From the NCBI RefSeq assembly GCF_037975245.1, contig NC_092580.1:15880001-15944000 (forward strand): a stretch of DNA of 64,000 nt, in the 5' to 3' direction. The position numbers and the translations under genes were made by a program. Source of the DNA: Apostichopus japonicus. Taxonomy: Eukaryota > Echinodermata > Holothuroidea > Aspidochirotida > Stichopodidae. Below, in pieces: positions 53,201 to 58,529 of the stretch (positions are counted from its first letter, which is position 1; each line of letters starts with the position of its first letter). The notes beneath the pieces are model-generated. The model was not told the DNA's origin, made no database searches, and saw only the letters and a program-made list of their open reading frames with translations.

Positions 53201-53236
53201 TCACTTCAAAGGTTATCCACCACTACAGAGGTCTAA
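2041..53236 (+). CDS. LRIG: LRIG-family transmembrane protein (LRR + Ig), complete 16-exon gene model
   Basis: Joined coding exons: 2041-2243, 8798-8869, 30505-30576, 34507-34581, 37581-37718, 38083-38220, 39614-40045, 42693-42845, 46014-46085, 46663-46826, 47263-47577, 47887-48450, 49070-49315, 49860-50027, 50988-51311, 52869-53236. They total 3504 nt (1167 residues plus stop), and every intron is GT-AG. Domain order is signal peptide (about 1-26), LRRNT (Cys36, 40, 42, 49), 15-16 LRRs (about 66-452), LRRCT (Cys461, 463, 485, 506), Ig1 (Cys533/Trp547/Cys592), Ig2 (Cys635/Trp647/Cys687), Ig3 (Cys729/Trp741/Cys780), TM helix (about 812-833) and a cytoplasmic tail of about 334 residues. This order, the length, and the ISW-x-IEDM motif late in the LRRs are typical of LRIG proteins. 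Vertebrate LRIGs modulate receptor tyrosine kinase and BMP signalling at the cell surface; that role here is inferred from the family. I cannot assign it to LRIG1, 2 or 3, and a single pre-duplication orthologue is likely in an invertebrate. The first and last exons are the least certain ends. Confidence 0.93.
2244..8797 (+). other. LRIG intron 1
   Basis: A 6.6-kb GT-AG phase-2 intron. It is mostly unique AT-rich sequence, with a 13-G run at 5582-5594, a C/T then G-rich patch at 6886-7013 and purine-rich AG repeats near 7957-7990. A 140-codon minus ORF at 7306-7728 resembles no family I know and is not called. Confidence 0.85.
8798..8869 (+). CDS. LRIG: LRIG exon 2: single leucine-rich repeat
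   Basis: This is a 72-bp exon (24 residues) with phase 2 at both ends, flanked by a TTCTTTCTTACAG acceptor and a GTAAGT donor. It reads ELQTNKISYIGDNSL..., a standard LxxNxI LRR. It is separated from exon 1 by 6.6 kb and was found by its splice sites and frame, because it is too short to stand out as an ORF. Confidence 0.9.
16746..16774. repeat. 29-bp near-perfect palindrome in intron 2
   Basis: The arms GGAGCTGCTACTCT (16746-16759) and AGAGTAGCAGCTCC (16761-16774) are exact reverse complements separated by one A. It could form a hairpin or cruciform. Confidence 0.9.
18765..18825. repeat. Short 12-bp tandem repeat in intron 2
   Basis: Four to five copies of AGGCTACTATCC with single-base variants. 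It is a minor minisatellite. Confidence 0.75.
21030..21260. mobile_element. Probable retroelement relic with CTGAAGA-hairpin-GAAA motif
   Basis: The core reads CTGAAGA (21167-21173), then GATCC-TGCTA-GGATC (a 5-bp stem, 5-nt loop, 21175-21189), then GAAATGTC (21190-21197). Close relatives of this motif recur in dispersed retroelements of many aquatic animals, as I recall near the ends of Penelope-like and related elements. No reverse transcriptase or GIY-YIG ORF is present, so at most this is a fragment. Boundaries are rough. Confidence 0.35.
21388..21407. repeat. 20-nt poly-C run
   Basis: The longest G/C homopolymer in the window, within intron 2 and just downstream of the retroelement-type hairpin. 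Confidence 0.95.
30505..30576 (+). CDS. LRIG: LRIG exon 3: single leucine-rich repeat
   Basis: A 72-bp, phase 2-2 exon behind a strong pyrimidine tract and GCAG acceptor, ending at GTAAGT. It encodes DISNNRLRNISEGAFRGL..., a canonical 24-residue LRR. It lies 21.6 kb downstream of exon 2. Confidence 0.92.
32039..32101 (+). repeat. G-rich cluster with G-quadruplex potential (intron 3)
   Basis: At least five G runs of three or more bases on the plus (sense) strand within about 60 nt, separated by short loops. In the pre-mRNA this would fit the G-quadruplex pattern. Confidence 0.6.
32438..32730. repeat. Imperfect tandem duplication of about 144 bp in intron 3
   Basis: The first copy (32438-32581) and second copy (32582 to about 32730) both begin CGTCTGTTGTGACATTAAT. 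They share AGTAATAATTGTGCTGTTGT, TTAAACATTGCAG and AATAAAGTTCTAAC, with small indels and substitutions between them. Confidence 0.85.
34507..34581 (+). CDS. LRIG: LRIG exon 4: single leucine-rich repeat
   Basis: A 75-bp (25-residue), phase 2-2 exon with a TTTCTTTCACAG acceptor and GTAAGT donor. It encodes KIYRNKLSSIPPISNRL.... Short repeats of this kind, with PP in place of the usual descending segment, occur near the second and third LRRs of LRIG proteins. Confidence 0.9.
34582..37580 (+). other. LRIG intron 4
   Basis: A 3.0-kb phase-2 intron. It contains a 15-G run at 34701-34715 and the 157-nt pyrimidine tract at 35665-35821. A 127-codon plus ORF at 36365-36748 has low-complexity, intron-like composition and is not called. 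Confidence 0.85.
35665..35821. repeat. 157-nt uninterrupted pyrimidine tract (CCTCCCC type)
   Basis: Every base from 35665 to 35821 is C or T, arranged as CTCCT blocks separated by runs of 2-6 C. It lies in LRIG intron 4. The minus strand is pure G/A, and the overlapping Gly/Glu- and Pro/Ser-rich ORFs are artefacts of the composition. Confidence 0.95.
37581..37718 (+). CDS. LRIG: LRIG exon 5: two leucine-rich repeats
   Basis: A 138-bp (46-residue), phase 2-2 exon. It reads HHNLIQNVSSTDFAGL... then LDLNTNRIASLQPYVF..., which is two consecutive LRRs. The acceptor is TTTCATTTAG and the donor GTAAGT. Confidence 0.92.
37719..39613 (+). other. LRIG introns 5 and 6 (exon 6 lies between at 38083-38220)
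   Basis: Intron 5 is 37719-38082 and intron 6 is 38221-39613; both are phase 2. Intron 6 has C/T-rich patches near 38530-38650 and a G-rich segment at 39421-39462. No other feature is seen. Confidence 0.85.
38083..38220 (+). CDS. LRIG: LRIG exon 6: two leucine-rich repeats
   Basis: A 138-bp (46-residue), phase 2-2 exon. It encodes NLENNRLSRIPETVLSNL... then LKLARNNINSLNTFPSL.... The acceptor has a weak pyrimidine tract (TGATAATTACAG), but the frame and the repeat register leave little doubt. The donor is GTAAGT. Confidence 0.9.
39614..40045 (+). CDS. LRIG: LRIG exon 7: six leucine-rich repeats in one exon
   Basis: A 432-bp exon, exactly 6 x 72 bp, phase 2-2, with a TTCTCGTCACAG acceptor and GTAAGT donor. 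Six 24-residue LRRs follow each other (for example LSISHNQVVKLLDGAFYGL, LDLSWNTIGMVDQVWLYGL, LYLDNNRLADVEDGAFRGL). It is higher in GC than the surrounding introns. Confidence 0.95.
40046..42692 (+). other. LRIG intron 7
   Basis: A 2.6-kb phase-2 intron. It contains a C/T-rich stretch at 40110-40185, T runs near 40350-40392, an AAAAT-type simple repeat near 41080-41120 and a 16-C run at 41239-41254. No gene is seen. Confidence 0.85.
42693..42845 (+). CDS. LRIG: LRIG exon 8: LRR pair with the LRIG ISW-IEDM signature
   Basis: A 153-bp (51-residue), phase 2-2 exon. It starts VLRDNMISWQIEDMTGAF, matching the long LRR with an ISW-x-IEDM insert near the end of the LRR domain in LRIG proteins. It then continues with a normal repeat (LDMANNNLRNLPVGALSGL). 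The acceptor is AATTTTTGCAG and the donor GTAAGT. Confidence 0.93.
42846..46013 (+). other. LRIG intron 8
   Basis: A 3.2-kb phase-2 intron containing the hAT-type element at 45351-45723, a G-rich stretch near 45170-45202 and short G/C runs. No gene is seen. Confidence 0.85.
45351..45723. mobile_element. Non-autonomous hAT-type DNA transposon (MITE)
   Basis: A 373-bp element with perfect 16-bp terminal inverted repeats: CAGGGTTGTCCAACCT at 45351-45366 and its reverse complement at 45708-45723. It is flanked by 8-bp target-site duplications that differ at one base (CCATATTA at 45343-45350, CCATAGTA at 45724-45731). The CAGGG termini and 8-bp duplications are diagnostic of hAT elements. The GGGCCGG/GGCCCGCGG-rich right end is typical of hAT MITEs in animals. 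It has no transposase ORF, so it depends on a copy elsewhere. It sits in LRIG intron 8 and does not touch a splice site. Confidence 0.88.
46014..46085 (+). CDS. LRIG: LRIG exon 9: last leucine-rich repeat
   Basis: A 72-bp, phase 2-2 exon encoding DIRDNDIVSIHENPFDDT..., the final LRR before the C-terminal cap. The acceptor is CTTGTTTCCTCAG and the donor GTAAGT. Confidence 0.9.
46086..46662 (+). other. LRIG intron 9
   Basis: A 577-bp phase-2 intron ending in a long C/T tract (46625-46660) before the AG. Nothing else is seen. Confidence 0.85.
46663..46826 (+). CDS. LRIG: LRIG exon 10: LRRCT cap (phase 2 to phase 1 switch)
   Basis: A 164-bp exon encoding the cysteine-rich cap: YCDC (Cys461, 463), VAWFADWV, then Cys485 and Cys506. 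It is the only internal exon whose length is not a multiple of three, so it joins the phase-2 LRR block to the phase-1 Ig block. A long C/T tract precedes the acceptor; the donor is GTACGT. Confidence 0.93.
46827..47262 (+). other. LRIG intron 10
   Basis: A 436-bp phase-1 intron, the first of the phase-1 series. Nothing else is seen apart from a short G run near 47080. Confidence 0.85.
47263..47577 (+). CDS. LRIG: LRIG exon 11: first Ig domain
   Basis: A 315-bp, phase 1-1 exon encoding an Ig I-set/C2 domain: SLVCVAA (Cys533), VVWKKD (Trp547) and the DDQGRYQCVFTNEFG motif (Cys592) of the F-strand. The acceptor is TGATTGTTGCAG and the donor GTAAGT. Confidence 0.95.
47578..47886 (+). other. LRIG intron 11
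   Basis: A 309-bp phase-1 intron with a G run near 47700-47710. Nothing else is seen. Confidence 0.85.
47887..48450 (+). CDS. LRIG: LRIG exon 12: second and third Ig domains
   Basis: A 564-bp, phase 1-1 exon carrying two Ig domains without an intervening intron. Ig2 has LECSASGHPNP, AWRKDGGSDFPAA and MGVYSCSATNDAG; Ig3 has FECEVDGSPPPTIEWLKD and EGEYTCRASN. The KDGG-x-DFPAA segment of Ig2 is characteristic of LRIG. The acceptor is TTTACGTTTCAG and the donor GTCAGT. Confidence 0.96.
48451..49069 (+). other. LRIG intron 12
   Basis: A 619-bp phase-1 intron. The reading frame stays open for about 130 bp past the donor as a Ser/Pro-rich stretch before a stop. Intron retention would therefore end the protein before the membrane helix, a possible secreted form; this is speculative. 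Confidence 0.8.
49070..49315 (+). CDS. LRIG: LRIG exon 13: transmembrane helix and start of tail
   Basis: A 246-bp, phase 1-1 exon. A hydrophobic segment (GIIIIAVVCCIVGTSTIWVIVI, about residues 812-833) is followed by the positive stop-transfer stretch YQTRKLRRR. SLPAEIPS follows, close to the NLPADIPS segment I recall from vertebrate LRIG tails. The acceptor is CTTCCCTCTACAG and the donor GTAATT. Confidence 0.93.
49316..49859 (+). other. LRIG intron 13
   Basis: A 544-bp phase-1 intron with the 17-bp tandem repeat at 49333-49434 and a C run near 49619-49631. Confidence 0.85.
49333..49434. repeat. 17-bp tandem repeat in intron 13
   Basis: About six copies of TTTTATCTCACTATGCA, with later copies carrying TATGTA and ATATCA/CTTACT variants. 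It begins about 18 nt after the intron 13 donor. Confidence 0.85.
49860..50027 (+). CDS. LRIG: LRIG exon 14: cytoplasmic tail with PPEY motif
   Basis: A 168-bp, phase 1-1 exon encoding an acidic, Ser/Asp-rich segment (DKYQQENSDCDSMEDITRGD) and ending EDPPEYNICSQRIP. It contains one PPxY sequence (residues 926-929). The acceptor is CTCCTAACAG and the donor GTGAGT. The phase and length continue the frame perfectly. Confidence 0.87.
50028..50987 (+). other. LRIG intron 14
   Basis: A 960-bp phase-1 intron, unique AT-rich sequence. Nothing else is seen. Confidence 0.8.
50988..51311 (+). CDS. LRIG: LRIG exon 15: cytoplasmic tail
   Basis: A 324-bp, phase 1-1 exon starting CMGDTQYHQLPHAVEIHKG and ending YPAMPRYNRPWR. 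It is rich in Pro, Glu and Ser, with no recognisable folded domain. It is accepted on coding-like composition, a pyrimidine-rich acceptor ending CCTGAAG, a GTGAGA donor and exact phase continuity. The tail is the least conserved part of LRIG proteins. Confidence 0.85.
51312..52868 (+). other. LRIG intron 15
   Basis: A 1.56-kb phase-1 intron, unique sequence. Nothing else is seen. Confidence 0.8.
52869..53236 (+). CDS. LRIG: LRIG exon 16: C-terminal tail and stop
   Basis: A 368-bp terminal exon starting DFASDEDGSSPNQPSS and ending with TAA at 53234-53236. The DFxSDEDG start resembles the acidic SGSEEDG segment near the C-terminus of vertebrate LRIGs. A basic, Lys/Arg-rich middle follows (RTRRVGAADKPIRVDK). 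The acceptor is TTTTTTCCGATAG. A further downstream exon is possible but not needed. Confidence 0.83.
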
Positions 53237-53870
53237 AAAACTGCAGTAAAAGTCGTTTTTTTTTTTACGTGCCAACTACCACCGAAATTTTTTACGTTCA
53301 TCTAAGTTTATGCAAAATAAGAAGAAAGAAGAGAAAAAAATACAGAGTCAAAGAAGAAAAACGAAGAAGAGAATAAGAAGCAAGAGAGCAATTGGGTTTT
53401 TATATTTTTCTATTTTTGAAGGAGCCCGCTGCCTGTATATGTCAATGTGCCAACGTTTATTTCATTACTTTTTTTTTGGGTGGAGAGACTTGTGTGTTCA
53501 ATGCAGATATGAACTGAAGGAACCTGGAAGCTTTTGCAATTAATATTACCATGATTAGGTTTTTTTATATTTTATTGTCTTAACTTTTGTCTTGACATCA
53601 TAAACTGTAACTATATACGAGTCGAATCGGCTGAGTTGCAAAGTTGTGGGGGTAGGCTGTTAACAAGTTTCATGTCGATGCAAAGCTTTCTTTAAATTCA
53701 CCTCCATTTTTTTTAAATTTTATTATTTTTTATTATGTATCATGGAGACCACTTGCTTGGTTTTTAATTTGTATGGTATATATTGATCCTCAAGACACAC
53801 CCTTATAATGACCAAAATATAAAACTAAGTGGGTTTAATTAAAATAAATATGATACTTTTGTATGCTTCT
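53237..53870 (+). other. LRIG 3' UTR, proximal form
   Basis: AU-rich sequence following the stop codon, with many T runs. The first AATAAA is at 53843-53848, followed by a TTTTGTATG stretch that could serve as the downstream GU/U element. Cleavage would fall near 53860-53875. A longer form ending near 56540 is equally possible. Confidence 0.45.
53843..53848 (+). terminator. Candidate proximal polyadenylation signal AATAAA
   Basis: The first canonical hexamer after the LRIG stop, about 610 nt downstream, with a U/G-rich element shortly after it. Confidence 0.4.
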
Positions 53871-55704
53871 AAGTGTCCACTCAGTCAAATGGAGGAAAAA
53901 CTCCCTCATGTTGTTTCATATAGAAAACAACATCAAAAGGGTTCATATTTGTTTCTGTTGTGCCAACGTAAAGTGATAAAGAACAAATTTATATCATATT
54001 TATTAACGTCATCTGTAAGACAGCAGGGTGTGAAATGGCCTAATCATCACTGAAAATGCATGTATATTATACATGTATCAGAAATGTAGGCATTTGAATC
54101 AGGTACTGTAGACATTGGTAAAAGTACTTTACTATTGTCATCAAGCAAAAAACTTTGATGTCAAGATTGTTCCTCTTATTGTAATGATAAGAATGCACTG
54201 TGCCCCCAGATACTTCCATTGCCATGGTTACTATCATACAAGCAAAGAATTCTAAAGCTTCCATTTGTGCTAGTTTTCATTTACCAAACATACAAAGTAT
54301 CGTTTACAATTAGATTGCAAAAGATCATGATAACGACACCATAATTAACTCATGATTGTTTTTTTTTCGCTAAAAAAAACTGCGAGTAAGGGGATAAGAT
54401 TCATTTCTTACAAATGTCTCGCTCAGGTTGACCTGGGTTGACCTTGGTTAACCTTTATATCATGTGTAACCAACCAACCAAATACTGATTAAGATTAAAA
54501 CATTTTCTAGATTAGGAATGATCAACAGTTAAAGCTAATGAACTCATTTTAAAATGGGACCATTCTTGATTCAAGGCATAGTGCTACTTGATGGTCATTA
54601 TCTCTGTGAGGGTGTTTATTCACTAACATGTAAATGAATCAAGAAGATGAGTGGTTCCAACCCCCCCCCCCCCCCTTCCTCCACCAACAACTTTATCAGT
54701 TTCATCCCTTTCAAGGAATCATTTCCTTGCAGCAAAATTAGGAAAAGTCACACATTTCTAGACAGTGAAGTCCTGAAAAAAGGCAAGAGAAAAAGGTAAA
54801 ATACTGAAGAAAGGTGTTTCATAATTGAAGTTATTCCCCTATGTAAGTTATACACTCACTTATTAATATGAAAAAAAACAGATTTAACTATAAATATATA
54901 ACATACGACCTTCAGATGCAGTCCTTAGTGATTAAGCAGCTACTAAGTGGGGTTTTATCTGTGGGCTTTAATAAATTCCTATAATTAGCCCACATTTCAC
55001 GCAAGATCTCATCTCATACATTGCCCTTCAACATTTAAGTGGAGAATGTGGCCCGAGTGTTTTAATAAGTAATGAATGTCACTTTCAAAATATCCTTGAT
55101 TTCTTTTTCTCTAGAGAGACAAGAGCCTTTAGCAGAATAATTTTCGAGTCTAAATCGAGCGGCTCTATTTTTAGGACGCACTGATATTTTGTGATTGTAA
55201 AATACAGAATGATATCTCGGAAAGCATGCTGCCTCTATCCTCAGAGGAATTGTGCAGTTCTCACAAGATCAAATAACATCCTCACTGGAAATATTCATCA
55301 TTTTTAAATTTTTCCAAAGTAAATCTGAATCAAACGGTTATGGTTGCTATGAGATCGTGTTGAAATTCTCTCTTGGAAAGCAGGCTTTGTTCTGCTTTTT
55401 CCCTTTGAATCTCTCTTGTGATATCCATAGATAAATTTCAAAGAAATTAACAATCCATATTTCCAAAGGCCAAAGTTGGCTCATATATGAATCACTTTAT
55501 ACTCCTACACCAACCCTCCCCCCCCCCCCTCCTCCAACACTTCCATCCTGTTAACTGCTTACAATGTTCCACAATAGATGTTATTTTCATATAAGATTAC
55601 TAGCATACACTGGTCTTAAAACATTACAATCAACTCAAATGTAATGATATTTTTTTCTTTTATTAAGTTTTATTAATCTTTCCTTAAGATATGTGTTTTT
55701 ACTG

Positions 55705-55766
55705 GAGGGCTGGGTGGAGGAGGGGTTGTGGGGTGCTGGAGAGGGAGGGGCTGGGGCTGGGGTGGG
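55705..55766 (+). repeat. G-rich cluster with G-quadruplex potential (downstream of LRIG)
   Basis: Repeated GGGG and GGG runs (GGGGCTGGGGCTGGGGTGGG among them) on the plus strand. It would lie inside the 3' UTR if the distal polyadenylation site is used. Confidence 0.6.
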
Positions 55767-56515
55767 CTATGGCAAGAACAGCTTGTGTGCAAGCTCAATG
55801 AGTTATATTCTGTACGTATAGTTTTAGACCATGTAACGCCTTAATACATCCCTGTTTACTCCTAAGAATGTCTGTGTTCTGTGTCAGTTACTGTAACACA
55901 AGACAGCATATGTCCCCTAATGGTCAGTGCATTACTCTTTGTGTGTTATCTATTGCCCTCCTTGTCTTTACAAAGGTGGAACATACTGTCTGTGTCCCAT
56001 GTTTTTATTGTGTTTACTGTGTATGCCTTTGTAAAGTGGGCATACCTTTCTATGGCGCCCTTAATAATCTGGTATAAAAACATCTCTGCATTTAACATGG
56101 CATATTTCTGTGTAAAAGTCAATTGCTATAAGATCCCCCCCCCCGTGCTGCTGGTTGATGTGGCATATGTTTTTAGTTTTTCAGTTGTTCATTTGATGTT
56201 GTTTAACGTGTGAATGTATGCGTGTTTGTATGTGTATATGTATGTATGTATGTATTTATGTGTGTGCCACACTTTTGCTTGGGTACGTTGTTTCAGTGAT
56301 CATGCAGGTGCTAGCTATTGGCTCCTTACTAGGCTTCCTTTGTCATGAAATATCTGTACATACCAAAAGTATTGGACATGTAAAGATTAAGAAATGTACA
56401 TGATGTGTGAAATATGAATATGAATAATTTGTACAGAAGTCAGAAAAAAGCCAAAAAGGCATTTTATATTAACTGAGTGTACAGCAATGTGTATGTTGTA
56501 GGTACACTGCAAAAT

Positions 56516-56521
56516 AATAAA
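56516..56521 (+). terminator. Candidate distal polyadenylation signal AATAAA
   Basis: A canonical hexamer followed about 20-45 nt later by a strong U-rich stretch (GTTTTTACTTTTTTTTCTG). It would give a 3' UTR of about 3.3 kb. The U-rich element is better than at the proximal site. Confidence 0.35.
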
Positions 56522-57089
56522 AAAATCAAAATGAATATGTCGTTTTTACTTTTTTTTCTGTTTCTATCTTGTTGTAACTTTTATTAGTCAGCATTTTGTA
56601 ACTACTAATCCAACCTTCCTGTGAAAGGTTATGTGACAATTAAATCAGAAGACATACTAGCAGATTGAACAGAGATTCAGAACCAGGTATGAAATATATT
56701 GCAACTATCAAGTAAAATTTGATGAAAAAAAAACAAAAAAAAAAACAGTTGCATGAAAAGCTTTCAATTTTATTTGGCTGGTTCAGTACAATTTAGTAAG
56801 AGGAGGAGGGGGATTCTTAATAAAGAGATCCCATCATCCCTGTCACAAGGTCCCCCACTGCCCAATAATCAACCTCACACTTTGTAAATAAGGTGATGAT
56901 GCTATGTTGATACAATAAGTTATTAGTAAGGTTTTCTGTAGACAATATTTGAAGTCACATGGCATGCACAATATAAGTGAACCTGATGTTTTAAGATACA
57001 AATTTAAATGAAATTAGGGAAACATGTACCACATTCCCAGTCTGTTTCAGGTCCTTGCTCAATGCAAAACTGGGAAGGATCAAATTAAT

Positions 57090-57480
57090 GAACCAATATT
57101 TTCACAATGGTCACGTGACCCTGAAAAACAAAATGGTGGCCGTCCCCAAGTAGCCCTATGGTTGGTTACCTTAGGATCAACATGGTTTCGTTTCATTTCT
57201 ACATGCACATGGCTATGTGTCTGTATCTCGCTCGGATGATAGCAACTGGTAAGGCGCTTCGATCTACACCAACCAAGATGGTGTCGGTTGCCCACCGGAG
57301 TGAGGGCGCTAAAACCGGGTTTGCCGCCATTTTGCTTCTACCGGAAGTGACATCATTCAAAGATGGCAACCCATTTACGGGCGAACGCAATGCCACAGCA
57401 ACCTGTATCTTATATTTCACTTGCATAATGACAGGTGGTACTAGGTCTCCACCAATAGGCGACCATAGCGTGACGTCATA
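57090..57480. promoter_or_regulatory. CpG-richer cluster of promoter-type motifs
   Basis: This patch is clearly richer in CpG than its surroundings. It carries CCAAT (57093-57097), a 12-bp palindrome GGTCACGTGACC (57109-57120; E-box/USF/TFE type), YY1-like sites (CCAAGATGG 57273-57281; CCGCCATTTTG 57324-57334; AAGATGGC 57360-57367), an ETS site ACCGGAAGT (57340-57348), CCAAT (57452-57456) and a perfect CRE TGACGTCA (57471-57478). The combination resembles a TATA-less animal promoter. No gene start is evident on either side, so it may serve a gene outside the window, a non-coding RNA, or be chance or a repeat. Confidence 0.35.
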
Positions 57481-58132
57481 CAAAAAAATGCTAAAAAATC
57501 ATAAAAAAACGTATTAGTGACCCTAAAGGGTGCTTTCCAACTGTGGTTAGACTACCCGGCTGGTACCTCTCTATCTCGAGGAATGGGCTCCCCAAAATAG
57601 GCCTACACAAAAACAAAAATCAAACTTAAAACCATTTACTTACTGTGTAGTGTACAGAAAATAACACTTTAAATTACGATATCTCCAAAACGGAAAATGA
57701 AAATTCTACCTTGAAACAAAACTTTGCATGTGGGGGGTGCGTGACTGGAACCCAAATTCCCAACAACCATCCCCCACCCCTCGGGATTATGATAAAAATT
57801 TCAGCATTGATTTAGGTCGACCAAAATAATGTCGGGAACTTTTTGCTACGGCGAGCTCAATGGTGACTTTTCCGAGTCGATTGGAGCAACGGTTTGGGAG
57901 ATATGCGCCCTCAAATTCGAAAAAGGGTGACATCTAGCGCGTACGCAACTTTCACCTATAGGGTAAATGCACTTTCCTGGCATCGGATGAAGCAACAATT
58001 ATTTGTGCGAACAGGGCAACTTGTCTTCTATTCGCCAAAAATATTACCTTCCCGGATGTGGTCCCTATCAAAAGTTGAAGGGGAGGGGGGGTAACCAAAA
58101 TAACATTCACCTATAGGGTAAATGCACTTTAC
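57481..58132. other. Spacer between motif cluster and 37-bp array, no gene seen
   Basis: Unique-looking sequence with no supportable ORF. It holds two copies of a 25-bp direct repeat, at 57951-57975 and 58106-58130, the second abutting the array. Confidence 0.5.
57951..58130. repeat. 25-bp perfect direct repeat flanking 130 bp at the array edge
   Basis: The 25 bases starting TTCACCTATAGGG and ending GCACTTT occur at 57951-57975 and again at 58106-58130. The second copy ends where the array begins. Confidence 0.85.
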
Positions 58133-58370
58133 TGAAGTGTACTGAAGCATACAGGGGACACCTGGTGAACAGCGTGCTAGAGCACACCCCAGTGTACCGA
58201 AGCATACAGGGGGCGACCTGGTCCACAGCAAGCTCCAGCACACCCCAGTGTGCTGAAGCATACAGGGGGCCACTTGGTCCACAGCGTGCTAGAGCACACT
58301 CCAGTGTGCTGAAGCATACAGGGGGCCACCTGGTCCACAGCGTGCTAGAGCACACCCCAGTGTACTGAAG
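58133..58370. repeat. 56-bp variant units at the left edge of the array
   Basis: About four units of 56 bp, each a 37-bp unit plus 19 bp (ACAGCGTGCTAGAGCACAC or close). The additional piece contains the imperfect palindrome GTGCTAGAGCAC. Units then shorten to 37 bp for the rest of the array. Confidence 0.85.
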
Positions 58371-58529
58371 AATATATGGGGGACACTTGGTCCCCGGTGC
58401 ACTGAAGCATACATAGGAACCACTTGGTCCCCAGTGTACTGGAGCATATATAGGGACCACTTGGTCCTCAGTGTACTGAAGCATACATAAGAACCACTTG
58501 GTCCCCAGTGTACTGAAGCATACATAGGG

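Larger units (their letters stand above)
53871..57089. other. Downstream flank or extended 3' UTR, no gene seen
   Basis: AT-rich unique sequence with a 15-C run (54661-54675), another C run near 55518, a G-rich cluster at 55705-55766 and a TATG-type simple repeat near 56217-56260. Short ORFs of up to 110 codons resemble nothing known. Part may be the long form of the LRIG 3' UTR. Confidence 0.55.

Noticed and set aside
57158-57517. 119-codon plus-strand and overlapping 94-codon minus-strand ORFs in the CpG-richer patch
   Set aside because: The region is better explained by regulatory motifs; both strands are open because of base composition, and neither peptide is recognisable.
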